Below, piece by piece: positions 51,428-59,776 of a stretch of DNA of 64,000 bases. Both the position numbers and the translations under genes were made by a program. Source of the DNA: Rhizobium laguerreae (GTDB lineage Bacteria > Pseudomonadota > Alphaproteobacteria > Rhizobiales > Rhizobiaceae); the NCBI RefSeq assembly GCF_002008165.1, contig NZ_MRDM01000014.1, positions 434,001 through 498,000 of the forward strand, in the 5' to 3' direction. The first letter of the stretch is position 1, and every line of letters starts with the position of its first letter. The notes under the pieces are model-generated. The model was not told the DNA's origin. It did not search any database and saw nothing but the letters and a program-made list of their open reading frames with translations.

Positions 51428-52099
51428 ATGTCAAGCGCCGAAACAACAGATCAGCCGACCGATCCGCAGCGGCGCCGCCGCCTGTCGCGGCAGGACCGGC
51501 ATCGCCAGCTTCTCGACGTCGCCTGGCAGATTGCCCGCGACGAGGGAACGGAAGCGCTGACCCTTGGCCGGCTTTCCGAGCAGGCGGGCGTGACGAAACC
51601 CGTGGTCTACGATCATTTTGAAACCCGCCCCGGCCTGCTCGCAGCGCTCTACCGCGAATTCGACGCCCGCCAGACGACAGTGATGGACGCAGCCCTTGCG
51701 GCAAGCCAGCCATCTCTCGCCGACCGGGCCGCGGTCATCGCCGCCTCCTATGTCGACTGCGTGCTTCTCCAGGGCCGCGAAATCCCCGGCGTCATTGCCG
51801 CGCTCGCTGGCTCGCCGGAACTCGAAAGGATCAAGCGCGAATATGAGGCCGTCTTCATCGAGAAATGCCGCATTGCGCTTTCGCCCTTCGCCGGCGCCGG
51901 CACGATCGCCGCGCCCGGCCTCTGGGCCATGCTCGGTGCTGCCGAAGCCCTCTCCTATGCCGCCGCGTCGGGCGACATCACCGCCGTCGAGGCAAAGAAC
52001 GAACTCTTCGAAACCATCGTCGCGATGGTGGAGAGAAGTATGGGCGGCGGTACGCATCCCGATCACCTGCGCAATACGGCCGGCCTCGCATCAAGATGA
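51428..52099 (+). CDS. TetR-family repressor
   Basis: 223 residues from ATG 51428. N-terminal HTH is typical: LDVAWQIARDEGTEALTLGRLSE and VTKPVVYDHFETRPGL. The ligand domain (about 80-210) is not assignable to a known inducer. The gene pair with the flavoprotein points to a quinone or electrophile sensor. An in-frame extension to 51353 would run over the operator and is rejected. Confidence 0.85.
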   Translation: MSSAETTDQPTDPQRRRRLSRQDRHRQLLDVAWQIARDEGTEALTLGRLSEQAGVTKPVVYDHFETRPGLLAALYREFDARQTTVMDAALAASQPSLADRAAVIAASYVDCVLLQGREIPGVIAALAGSPELERIKREYEAVFIEKCRIALSPFAGAGTIAAPGLWAMLGAAEALSYAAASGDITAVEAKNELFETIVAMVERSMGGGTHPDHLRNTAGLASR

Positions 52100-52312
52100 T
52101 CCGGCGGGAATACCTGTATCGAATCCACCGCCGGCTTCGCCATGGAACTCGGTTATTTCCCGACCCTGGCGAGCGACGCGACGGCCGTCTTCTCGCACCT
52201 AATGATGCATGCTGCGCACAAGCTGAACGGCCCGACCTGCGCCCATGCTATTCTGACGACGGCCGAACTCATCGAAGTTGCCCAAGGCGTCTGCTTCAAA
52301 GGAGACAATGCC

Positions 52313-53659
52313 ATGACCATGCTCTTCAAAATGCTCACAAGTGCCGGCTCGGAATCCCTGAACCGCGACCGGCGCAGGTTCCTGACCACCGCGGCGATCG
52401 GGATCGCCACCGCGGGCGCGACCAGCCTGTTTCCGTCCTATCCGGCATCGGCTGCCACGGGAGATGCGATCCGCCCGTTTCGCGTCGACACTCCCGAGGT
52501 GGACCTCCTCGACCTTCGCCGGCGCGTGCTGGCAACACGCTGGCCCGAACGCGAGACGGTCGACGACCAGTCGCAGGGCATACAGCTCGAAAAGATCAAG
52601 CCGCTCGTCGATTATTGGGGCACCGGCTACGACTGGCGAAAGGCGGAAGCGAAGCTGAACGCGCTGCCGCAATTCATCACCGAGATCGACGGCATAGACA
52701 TCCACTTCATTCACGTCCAATCGAAACATCCGAATGCCCTGCCCGTTATCATCACCCATGGCTGGCCGGGATCGGTATTCGAAAACCTCAAGATCATCGG
52801 CCCGCTCACAGATCCGACCGCTCATGGCGGACGCGCCGAAGATGCGTTCGACGTGGTCATTCCGTCGATGCCGGGCTATGGCTTCTCCGGCAAGCCGACC
52901 GGCACCGGCTGGGGGCCGGACCGCATCGCGCGGGCCTGGGCGGAACTGATGAAGCGCCTCGCTTACAGCAGCTACGTCGCCCAGGGCGGCGACTGGGGCT
53001 CGCCGGTCTCCGGCGCGATGGCACGGCTCGCGCCACAAGGTCTGCTCGGCATCCACATCAACCTGCCGGCTGTCGTGCCGCCCGAAGTTGCCGCGGTGCT
53101 CGCCGCGGGCGGGCCGGCGCCGCAGCGACTCTCCACCGAGGAACGCGCGGCGTTCGATGCCCTCAGCGCCGCAGCCAAGATGGGGAACAGGTCCTATGCC
53201 ACGATGATGGGCACGAGGCCGCAGACCATCGGCTACGCCATATCGGATTCCCCGGCCGGCCTTGCGGCATGGACGCTCGGTCATCCAGGCTTCACGCACT
53301 GGACCTACGACAGCAGCGATCCCGAAAAGTCTCCCGACGAGGTGCTCGACGACATCACGCTTTACTGGTTGACCAACAGCGCCGCTTCCTCGGCCCGGAT
53401 CTACTGGGAATATGGCGGCGGGCGCAGTCCCGTCCTTGCTGCCGGGGAGAAGACCTCCAAGATCGCGCTTCCGGTCGCCATCACCGTCTTTCCTGGGGAG
53501 AGCTATCAGGCCCCGGAGACATGGGCCCGTCGCGCCTATCGCAACCTTATCTATTTCCACAAGGTCGACAAGGGCGGCCACTTCGCCGCCTGGGAGCAGC
53601 CGGAGCTCTTCTCCGCCGAGCTTCGAGCAGCGTTCAGGCCGCTGCGCAGACCGATATGA
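52313..53659 (+). CDS. Tat-exported epoxide hydrolase
   Basis: 448 residues from ATG 52313 (AAAGGAGACAATGCC). Twin-arginine signal NRDRRRFLTTAAIGIATAGA, then the epoxide-hydrolase N-terminal domain (IRPFRVDTPEVDLLDLRRRV) and alpha/beta core with HGWPGSVFENL, nucleophile Asp in VAQGGDWGSPV, and His in KGGHFAAWEQP. Export would act on epoxides in the periplasm. A 170-base space before it holds no separate gene that I can support. Confidence 0.85.
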   Translation: MTMLFKMLTSAGSESLNRDRRRFLTTAAIGIATAGATSLFPSYPASAATGDAIRPFRVDTPEVDLLDLRRRVLATRWPERETVDDQSQGIQLEKIKPLVDYWGTGYDWRKAEAKLNALPQFITEIDGIDIHFIHVQSKHPNALPVIITHGWPGSVFENLKIIGPLTDPTAHGGRAEDAFDVVIPSMPGYGFSGKPTGTGWGPDRIARAWAELMKRLAYSSYVAQGGDWGSPVSGAMARLAPQGLLGIHINLPAVVPPEVAAVLAAGGPAPQRLSTEERAAFDALSAAAKMGNRSYATMMGTRPQTIGYAISDSPAGLAAWTLGHPGFTHWTYDSSDPEKSPDEVLDDITLYWLTNSAASSARIYWEYGGGRSPVLAAGEKTSKIALPVAITVFPGESYQAPETWARRAYRNLIYFHKVDKGGHFAAWEQPELFSAELRAAFRPLRRPI

Positions 53660-53664
53660 GAGGA

Positions 53665-53699
53665 GCGGCGGCCTCTCGCCGATCAGGGAATGCCGCCGC
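53665..53699. terminator. hairpin between convergent genes
   Basis: GCGGCGGC (53665-53672) is the exact inverse of GCCGCCGC (53692-53699), loop 19. No U-run, so only a possible bidirectional terminator. Confidence 0.4.
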
Positions 53700-53751
53700 C
53701 TGGTATGATTGTCCGTGATCGGCACCGGGGTCGCCTCCTTTGGCGCCAAGC

Positions 53752-54144
53752 TCACGGATTCCAGCCGCCGCTGCCATAGGGACGCGTGATGATTTCGAGC
53801 AGATGGCCGTTCGGATCTTCGAAATAGACCCCGCGCCCACCGTCGTGGTCATTGGTCTCATCAGGCTTCCGCTGACCGGGGTCGGCCCAGTAGCTCAGGT
53901 TCCGCTCGCGAATTCGATTGAATATCGCCTCGAATTCAGCGTCACCGACCAAGAAGGCGTAGTGTTGGCGGACGATCTGACCTTCCGTTTCCATATAGTC
54001 GAGATTGGCGTCGTTGTCGGTCGTGACCATGTGGAACGGCCCCCAGCGCCTCGGCGCCGGCAGTCCTAACATATCGGCCAGGAAATCTGCCGAGGCCTTG
54101 CTGTTGTGAGCCGACAGGATGGTATGATTGAAGTGGATGGCCAT
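53752..54144 (-). CDS. VOC/glyoxalase-family protein
   Basis: 130 residues from ATG 54144. Two halves of the vicinal-oxygen-chelate fold: MAIHFNHTILSAHNS (metal His near residue 6), GPFHMVTTDNDANLDYM, RQHYAFLVG, and GRGVYFEDPNGHLLEIITRP with the metal Glu. Typical of small dioxygenase, glyoxalase or antibiotic-binding proteins. Substrate unknown. Confidence 0.8.
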   Translation of the reverse strand: MAIHFNHTILSAHNSKASADFLADMLGLPAPRRWGPFHMVTTDNDANLDYMETEGQIVRQHYAFLVGDAEFEAIFNRIRERNLSYWADPGQRKPDETNDHDGGRGVYFEDPNGHLLEIITRPYGSGGWNP

Positions 54145-54363
54145 AGTGGTTTCTCGCAAACGAAGGGGCCTGCAAACTCGATGCAGGCTCGCCGGGTTAA
54201 CACCCGCGGCCGCCTCTTGTTCCGAACTTTGACCGCGCCTCTCCGCCTTCAAATCTCTCTCGAAACGAGGTAGACTCCACCGGTGGAGGGGCCACGACAA
54301 ATGGTACGAAACACGCTCCCCATGCGCTGGAATTCCAGAGACCGGGAGACCGGAGGGGGTGGC

Positions 54364-54846
54364 ATGAACGAGGCGAACGGCAATTTGCGCGACAGTTCAG
54401 GCGCGGCGGTGCGGCCGCCGATCGCCTGGGCGCTGACGGTCGCCGCCGGGCTTGCGCTCGATTGGCTCTATGCGCTGCCGCTCCTGCCGGCGGCCATGCC
54501 TGCCGGCGAGCTTGGCGGCATCGTGTTCCTCGCCGGCCTGGCGCTGCTGATCTGGGCGGCAGCAACCTTCCGCCGGGCGGGGACACAGGTCCAGCTCAGC
54601 CGGCCGACGACGACGATCGTCGACGAAGGCCCCTATCGCTTCACGCGCAACCCGATCTATATCGGCATGTTCCTCGGCCTCATCGGCCTCGCAATCGCTT
54701 TCGACAGCCTGTGGCTCATCATCCTGTTGGTGCCGTTCTACCTCGTCATCCGCTACGGCGTGGTCGCCCGCGAGGAGGCCTATCTCGAGCGGAAATTCGG
54801 TGACGTCTATCTCGCCTACAAGGCCCGCATCAGGCGGTGGCTGTAG
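54364..54846 (+). CDS. isoprenylcysteine methyltransferase-like membrane protein
   Basis: 160 residues from ATG 54364 (GGAGGGGG upstream). Four or five membrane helices and the ICMT/PEMT C-terminal motif: DEGPYRFTRNPIYIGMFLGL, VVAREEAYLERKFGDVYLAYKARIRRW. These enzymes methylate lipids or prenylated compounds with S-adenosylmethionine. Bacterial members have unknown substrates. Confidence 0.85.
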   Translation: MNEANGNLRDSSGAAVRPPIAWALTVAAGLALDWLYALPLLPAAMPAGELGGIVFLAGLALLIWAAATFRRAGTQVQLSRPTTTIVDEGPYRFTRNPIYIGMFLGLIGLAIAFDSLWLIILLVPFYLVIRYGVVAREEAYLERKFGDVYLAYKARIRRWL

Positions 54847-54975
54847 CGAGACGAAGAAGCGTCGACCTGCTGAAACCCGAAATGACGGAACGGGTCGAGA
54901 CACGACCCTCGCGGCATCATGGCCATCGCCAAAGCAAGCCGGCAAACGGCATCGCCGCTTCGCCGGCCGCTGGGA

Positions 54976-55758
54976 TCAGTTCGTGTTCTGCCCCGCCGCC
55001 TCGATGATCAGCCGGGCGATCTCGTCAGGGTGGGAGATCAGCGACAGGTGGCTGGCCTTCACCTCTATCGTCTTCGCCCCCATGCGCTTGGCCATGAAGC
55101 GTTCGAGATCCGGGTTGATCGTCCTGTCCTCGGTGGAAACGGCATACCAGCTTGGCTTCGAGCGCCAGGCCGCCTGCGTCGTCTTGCCTGTCAGCAGCGC
55201 CTTCTGGAACGGTTCCTGCACGGCATAGAGCACCTTTGCCTTGGCTTCCGGTAGGTCGCCGGCAAAGTCGCGCAGGAAGGCGGCCTCGCTGAGGCGTCCC
55301 TCATCGCCGTCGAAGACGATGCCGGCGGAAGCCGGCGGCGTCGGGAAGGTTTTGGCGAGAGCGGTATAATCCTCGCCGGCATCCGGGGCGCGTGCAGCGA
55401 CATAAACGAGCGCCGAAACATTCGGATGCACGCCGGCCTCAGTGACCATCATGCCGGAAAACGAATGCCCGACCAGAACCGTCGGGCCATCCTGCCGGTC
55501 GAGCACCCGCTTCACGGCAGCGACCGCCTCAGGCAGCGTCGTCAGCGGGTTCTGCACCGCCGTGGCATTGAGCCCGGCCGCCTGCAGGCGCGCGATCACC
55601 TCGGTCCAGCACGAGCCGTCGGCAAACAGCCCGTGCGCCAGCACGACGTTGCGCGCCTTAACGGAAGCGGATGTCGCGGCCATACCGCGGGTAGCAAGCA
55701 GAGAAGCGGCGGCGCCGGCAACAAGGGCAGCCGAGAAAGTCCGTCTGTTCATCATCAT
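54976..55758 (-). CDS. Tat-exported alpha/beta hydrolase
   Basis: 260 residues with twin-arginine signal MNRRTFSAALVAGAAAS (cleavage near RGMAATS). Core: VVLAHGLFADGSCW (oxyanion), VLVGHSFSGMMVTEA (nucleophile Ser), Asp near TEDRTINPDLE and His in VKASHLSLISHP. Family often annotated as salicylate-esterase-like or chloroperoxidase-like. Start may be any of three consecutive Met codons. Confidence 0.8.
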   Translation of the reverse strand: MMMNRRTFSAALVAGAAASLLATRGMAATSASVKARNVVLAHGLFADGSCWTEVIARLQAAGLNATAVQNPLTTLPEAVAAVKRVLDRQDGPTVLVGHSFSGMMVTEAGVHPNVSALVYVAARAPDAGEDYTALAKTFPTPPASAGIVFDGDEGRLSEAAFLRDFAGDLPEAKAKVLYAVQEPFQKALLTGKTTQAAWRSKPSWYAVSTEDRTINPDLERFMAKRMGAKTIEVKASHLSLISHPDEIARLIIEAAGQNTN

Positions 55759-56128
55759 GATCTGGTTCCTTGTGCGTCCAGGAATTGAAGGATCAAAAGC
55801 ATGTCGGCTCGGGACCGAAGACCCGAAGCCAAGTCAAAATCGGTTGGTCTGTGATGCCATGTCGGCACGGTTTGCTTTGCCCGGCGCGAGGCGTCGGCCT
55901 TCGCCGCGTTGCGGCTCCCGCCGTATTCAAATCGGTATTTGAAGGGGCTTCGTGTATGCAGAAGCCTGCTTGCTGGGGATTTATTATTCCCATCCGATAT
56001 AAAGTCAATTATTGAATACGTAACACCTCCGTGATGCCATAAGTGTATACGCTAAGCGGGCGCATCAATCGCATTTGCATACACGATCGATCGAGCCGTC
56101 GATGTTGAAACAGATCGGAGATAACGGA
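55759..56128. promoter_or_regulatory. intergenic region with GTGTAT repeats
   Basis: 370 bases before the GntR gene. GTGTATGC (55952-55959), GTGTATAC (56043-56050) and GCATACAC (56077-56084, inverse of the first) are three copies of an octamer. The pair at 56043-56084 lies just upstream of the start, where a GntR autoregulatory operator would be. A/T-rich TATAAAGTCAATTATTG (55999-56015) is a possible promoter. Confidence 0.55.
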
Positions 56129-56821
56129 ATGGCGAATGGTTTTGAAACCGAGGATGACGGCGATGATCGCGGGTTGCTCTCCGACCGCATTCGCAACGCC
56201 CTGACCGACGAGATCGCCACCGGCACGCTGGCGGCGGGCGCAGCGTTGGATGAACAGCAGCTTGCCGATCGTTTCGGCGCCTCCCGCACGCCGGTTCGTG
56301 AAGCGCTGCGTCAGCTGGCGGCGGGCGGCCTCGTCGAGCTTCGCGCCCGGCGCGGCGGCGTCGTCGCCCGCATGACGCCGGAGCGCATCATGGAGATGTT
56401 CGAAACGGTGGCCGAAATCGAGGCCGTATGTGTCAGGCTCGCCACCTACCGCATGACACCGCTGGAGCGCAGCCACCTGATCGAACTGCACGATCTCTCA
56501 GAGCCGACCGTCGAAGCCGGAAATTTCGATGCCTATGACAGCTTCAACCGCCAATTCCATGAAGCCATCTATCACGCCACCCACAATAGCTTCCTTGCCG
56601 AACAGGCGATCGCTGTGCGCAACCGCCTGAATGCCTTCCGGCGCACGCAGCTGCGCCAGGGCGAACGGCTCCGCCGATCCCGAGACGAACACGAGGCGAT
56701 CATGCGGGCGATCGCCGAAGGCGACGGTGAGATGGCATCCCGGCGCATGCGCGCCCACATGCTGAACGCCGCCACCTCGCTCAGCCGTTTCATCGAAACC
56801 AACAAGCCGGGGGGAGTTTGA
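56129..56821 (+). CDS. GntR-family regulator, FCD domain
   Basis: 230 residues from ATG 56129 (GGAGATAACGGA). Winged HTH: LSDRIRNALTDEIATG, LADRFGASRTPVREALRQLA; FCD effector domain about 90-215 with RQFHEAIYHATHN and MRAHMLNAA, keeping the Asp/His metal-type ligands of the family. FadR-like regulators of organic-acid catabolism have this form. The regulated operon is not visible. Confidence 0.85.
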   Translation: MANGFETEDDGDDRGLLSDRIRNALTDEIATGTLAAGAALDEQQLADRFGASRTPVREALRQLAAGGLVELRARRGGVVARMTPERIMEMFETVAEIEAVCVRLATYRMTPLERSHLIELHDLSEPTVEAGNFDAYDSFNRQFHEAIYHATHNSFLAEQAIAVRNRLNAFRRTQLRQGERLRRSRDEHEAIMRAIAEGDGEMASRRMRAHMLNAATSLSRFIETNKPGGV

Positions 56822-56826
56822 CGTTC

Positions 56827-57222
56827 TTACGGCACGGGGCAGCGATATTTATAGGCAATCAAGGTCGTCATCAGCTCGTCGCCGGTGGCCTCGCGAATGC
56901 CGGGATTCTCTTCGAGGAATGTACACAACGTATTGCCGATTGCTTCCGCGGTCGTTCCAACCGGCACACAGACGTTTACCCCAACGGAGTTGGCGAAATA
57001 CGCCGAGTTCACCATTGCTTTCGGCGCAGGAACGACTTCGGTGAAAATACGGCGGGCCAAATATTCGTCCCGGTTCCACTTGTCCAACCAACCCGCGACA
57101 TATCCGACGACAAACTGCCGGGAGCCGCCGCAGTCAGAATAGAGCAGGTCACCGCTGGAAAATCTGGCAGGAATCTTTGCTGAAACCGTTGCCAACAGGG
57201 TGGCGATCAGAATGCCCGACAT
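56827..57222 (-). CDS. Rap1a/Tai-like exported protein
   Basis: 131 residues from ATG 57222 (GGAGATGTG upstream). Signal peptide MSGILIATLLATVSAKIPA, then the short helical domain with SDCGG, VVGYVAGWLDKW, NVCVPVGTTAE and RCPV. The Cys pattern and spacing match the Rap1a/Tai immunity family, which neutralises type VI effectors, but similar domains also occur in non-immunity proteins. No effector gene or T6SS component is nearby, so immunity is only a possibility. Confidence 0.6.
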   Translation of the reverse strand: MSGILIATLLATVSAKIPARFSSGDLLYSDCGGSRQFVVGYVAGWLDKWNRDEYLARRIFTEVVPAPKAMVNSAYFANSVGVNVCVPVGTTAEAIGNTLCTFLEENPGIREATGDELMTTLIAYKYRCPVP

Positions 57223-57343
57223 CACATCTCCAAAGCTCGCGATGGCGGAGTTTTGATCGGGAAAGTGTCGGAAATTAGCTTCAAACGTGTCATCTTTTTT
57301 TCTGCAACCAAAAAACAAAATGACCGCTGATCTCACCTCAGCC

Positions 57344-57636
57344 TCAATCGAACCGACTAACCTCAAGCCCGCTGCCGACCGGCAGCAGCACGCTTGATAT
57401 CCCCGGCTTGGCACGAACGGCTTGCCCGTAGCGTTTGAGATCATCGCCTCCCGGGCGCAGCATGTTGTCGGCGACAATGATCGCGCCCGGATTGAGCTTG
57501 GGGTAGAAGGCTTAGAGGCAGTGGAGGTAGAGATCCTTCCAGAGATCCAACAGCACGGAGTCGATGCCCTGGGAAGGCTCATCGCGTGATAGATGTTGAG
57601 CACGTCCTGGATTCTGCGGTCCATCGTCTTCTCCAT
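57344..57636 (-). pseudogene. O-methyltransferase remnant (deleted and stopped)
   Basis: From ATG 57636 the N-terminus MDRRIQDVLNIYHAM is that of a family-3 class I O-methyltransferase, but it joins directly to QGIDSVLLDLWKDLYLHCL, about 100 residues further on in the family. Then a TAA stop, then PKLNPGAIIVADNMLRPGGD and LPVGSGLEVSRF, the normal C-terminus. So the SAM-binding middle is deleted and a stop codon interrupts the rest. Non-functional. Confidence 0.8.
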
Positions 57637-57886
57637 AACCGCTGATCGGCCGATCATTGCCCAATCGGAACGGCGCCGAAAAGTTAAACTTTGGCAATCA
57701 TCGACATTGCTGGCTCCCTTGCCGTTGCACATGCGGCCGCCGTCGTCTACATCATGCCATCAATGACCGGGTCACCCGGCCACGTAAGCGTTAACGTCAC
57801 TCAACGCGTATGATCGAACGGCTTTGCGGCTTCGATCTGCGCGACTGTGTCCTGCGGATCGAGCTTCAGAAGCCCCGGAAGGACAC

Positions 57887-58657
57887 ATGGATAACAATCA
57901 ACTCACAGATCAGATTTCACCGGCCCCCGGCATCGAACGGGTCCGTCACGACACGCGACGGCGCACCCTGGCGGTCGAAAGCATTGTCGACATCACCCCC
58001 GGCATGCGCCGCATCACATTGTCCGGCAGCGATCTTGGCGATTTCATCAGCCTTGCGCCCGACGACCACATCAAGATTTTCGTACCGGCCGCCGATGGCG
58101 GCGAAGAACGCCGTGACTACACGCCGCGCCGCTACGACAATGCCAAACGAAAACTGACCATCGACTTCGCCTTGCATGAGGCAGGCCCGGTAACCCAATG
58201 GGCGATCAATGCACAACCCGGCGACAGGCTCGAGGTCGGCGGTCCAAGGGGCTCCGCCGTGGTCTCGGAGACCGTAAAACGATGGCTGCTGATCGGCGAC
58301 GAAACGGCACTGCCGGCGATCGGCCGCCGGATCGAGGAAAGCGGCGCCGGAACCGTCGTCACCACAATCGCAGCCGTCACCGGCCCGTTGGAAGAGCAGA
58401 CCTTCGAGACATCAGCCGAGTTGCATCTCCACTGGGTGTACCGGCCTCTCTCTCAGGCAACCGATGCCACTGCCGTGCTGAAACTGTTGAGTACGGTCGA
58501 TATCCAGCCGGAAACATTCATCTGGGTCGCGGCGGAAGCGTCGGTGACGCGCGATATCCGCGCCTACCTGCTGGAACGAGGTTGCCCACTTGGCTGGATC
58601 AAGGCATCCGGCTACTGGGTGTTCGGCAAGGCCGATACGACGGAGAAATTCGGCTAG
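57887..58657 (+). CDS. siderophore-interacting protein (SIP/ViuB family)
   Basis: 256 residues from ATG 57887 (GGAAGGACAC upstream). FAD-binding motif RRDYTPRRYD, beta-barrel then NAD(P)H domain with RWLLIGDETALPAIGRRIEE, and the family's C-terminal IKASGYWVFGKAD. These flavoproteins release iron from ferric siderophores by reduction. No siderophore genes adjoin. Confidence 0.85.
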   Translation: MDNNQLTDQISPAPGIERVRHDTRRRTLAVESIVDITPGMRRITLSGSDLGDFISLAPDDHIKIFVPAADGGEERRDYTPRRYDNAKRKLTIDFALHEAGPVTQWAINAQPGDRLEVGGPRGSAVVSETVKRWLLIGDETALPAIGRRIEESGAGTVVTTIAAVTGPLEEQTFETSAELHLHWVYRPLSQATDATAVLKLLSTVDIQPETFIWVAAEASVTRDIRAYLLERGCPLGWIKASGYWVFGKADTTEKFG

Positions 58658-58665
58658 GCGGCAAG

Positions 58666-58683
58666 GCGCCGGCGAGCCGGCGC
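58666..58683. terminator. strong hairpin after the SIP gene
   Basis: GCGCCGGC-GA-GCCGGCGC is a perfect inverted repeat nine bases after the stop. There is no U-run, so it may be a transcript-stabilising stem or a weak terminator. Confidence 0.4.
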
Positions 58684-58745
58684 TCCTGAAGCTGGGGGCG
58701 GCGGCCGGGAGAGGTTGTTTCGAAAATAGCCGCCCCGATGCGGTT

Positions 58746-58765
58746 GCGATTTAATCGGATACGAT
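58746..58765. promoter_or_regulatory. OhrR operator candidate (ohrR promoter)
   Basis: GCGATTTAATCGGATACGAT, about 45 bases upstream of the ohrR start, shares GATTTAATCGGAT with the sites upstream of ohr (61408-61490). Expected to bind OhrR for autorepression. Confidence 0.7.
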
Positions 58766-58807
58766 GTATATAAGTCCTAGTACCCAGAGCCTGGATAGGA
58801 TGAAGTC

Positions 58808-59314
58808 ATGCCCGCATCTAAAACCGCAAGACAGCTTGGCACGCCTGCACCCTCCTCCCCGCAGGCGGGTAAGGAAGGAAGGAAACTTTCCAATTTTCTG
58901 TGCTTCGCGGTCTATTCGGCAAATCTCGCCTTCGGCCGCGCCTACAAGCCGATCTTGGACAAACTTGGCCTGACCTATACCCAATATATCGCCATGGTGG
59001 CCCTTTCCGAAGAGGACGACCAGACCGTCGGGGTGTTGGGGGAAAAGATGTTTCTCGAATCCAACACGCTGACGCCCATCCTCAAGAAGCTGGAGTCGAA
59101 TGGTTATATCACCCGTCACCGCGATCCCGCCGACGAGCGGCAGGTGCGGGTCAGCCTGACGCCGGCAGGGCGCCAACTCGTTGAAACTGATCCCGGCGAT
59201 GCGCTGCTTGGCGCCACCGGCCTCGGCGACGACTTTCCCGTCGTGCAGAAATCGGTGACGACGCTGCGCGACAACCTCCTGCGGTCAACGCAGGGCGAAC
59301 CGGGGATATCGTGA
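58808..59314 (+). CDS. ohrR: OhrR peroxide-sensing MarR repressor
   Basis: 168 residues. After a Pro/Ser-rich N-terminal extension of about 26 residues comes the OhrR signature: LSNFLCFAVYSANLAFGRAY with the peroxidatic Cys32, then Tyr residues of YTQYIAMVALSE, winged-helix EKMFLESNTLTPILKKLE and DERQVRVSLTPAGR. Organic hydroperoxides oxidise the Cys and release DNA. The extension is unusual for OhrR. Its target ohr lies about 1.7 kb away on the other strand. Confidence 0.9.
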   Translation: MPASKTARQLGTPAPSSPQAGKEGRKLSNFLCFAVYSANLAFGRAYKPILDKLGLTYTQYIAMVALSEEDDQTVGVLGEKMFLESNTLTPILKKLESNGYITRHRDPADERQVRVSLTPAGRQLVETDPGDALLGATGLGDDFPVVQKSVTTLRDNLLRSTQGEPGIS

Positions 59315-59359
59315 TCGCGGCATCAGTCGGTAGTTTGCTGACATAACGGAGAAGACGAG

Positions 59360-59776
59360 ATGCCCGAGATCGCGATGGGCGCCTTGATTCAGAATGGGAC
59401 CGTTCTCCTGGCCAGACGCAGTTCCAGGCGCAAGGTGCACCGGGATCGCTGGAGCATGCCGGGCGGCCATATCGAAGACGGCGAAGACGCCGAGACGGCA
59501 TTGCGCCGGGAATTGATGGAAGAAATAGGCGTGATGCCGCAGCGCTGGCAGTTTGCGGGAAAGTTCGCATCGGAGGGCCTGCCTGAGGCATCCGCCACCT
59601 TCCATGTCTATCGCATCGATCAGTGGCATGGCTATCCGCAGCTGGTCGATGACGAACACACCGAGCTTAGATGGTTTAGCCTCGCCGCGATAGAAGGTGA
59701 AGCCGAGCTGGCGCCGCCTCAGCTCGGCGAAATGCTCGCAAACCTTGTCAGCCGGGAAACGGGGAAGCCCGCTTAG
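59360..59776 (+). CDS. NUDIX hydrolase
   Basis: 138 residues with a complete Nudix box: GGHIEDGEDAETALRRELMEE (G at the start, then REL and EE). Small NTP pyrophosphohydrolase-like domain with a substrate-diverse family. Ends in a four-base convergent overlap with the DUF3095 gene. It stands between ohrR and ohr. Confidence 0.9.
   Translation: MPEIAMGALIQNGTVLLARRSSRRKVHRDRWSMPGGHIEDGEDAETALRRELMEEIGVMPQRWQFAGKFASEGLPEASATFHVYRIDQWHGYPQLVDDEHTELRWFSLAAIEGEAELAPPQLGEMLANLVSRETGKPA

Noticed and set aside
51865..53718. 617-codon plus-strand frame across the TetR and epoxide hydrolase genes
   Set aside because: Out of frame with both well supported genes, Arg/His-rich and without domain structure.
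52199..53755. 518-codon minus-strand frame antisense to the epoxide hydrolase
   Set aside because: Shadow frame; the sense gene has complete catalytic residues and a Tat signal.
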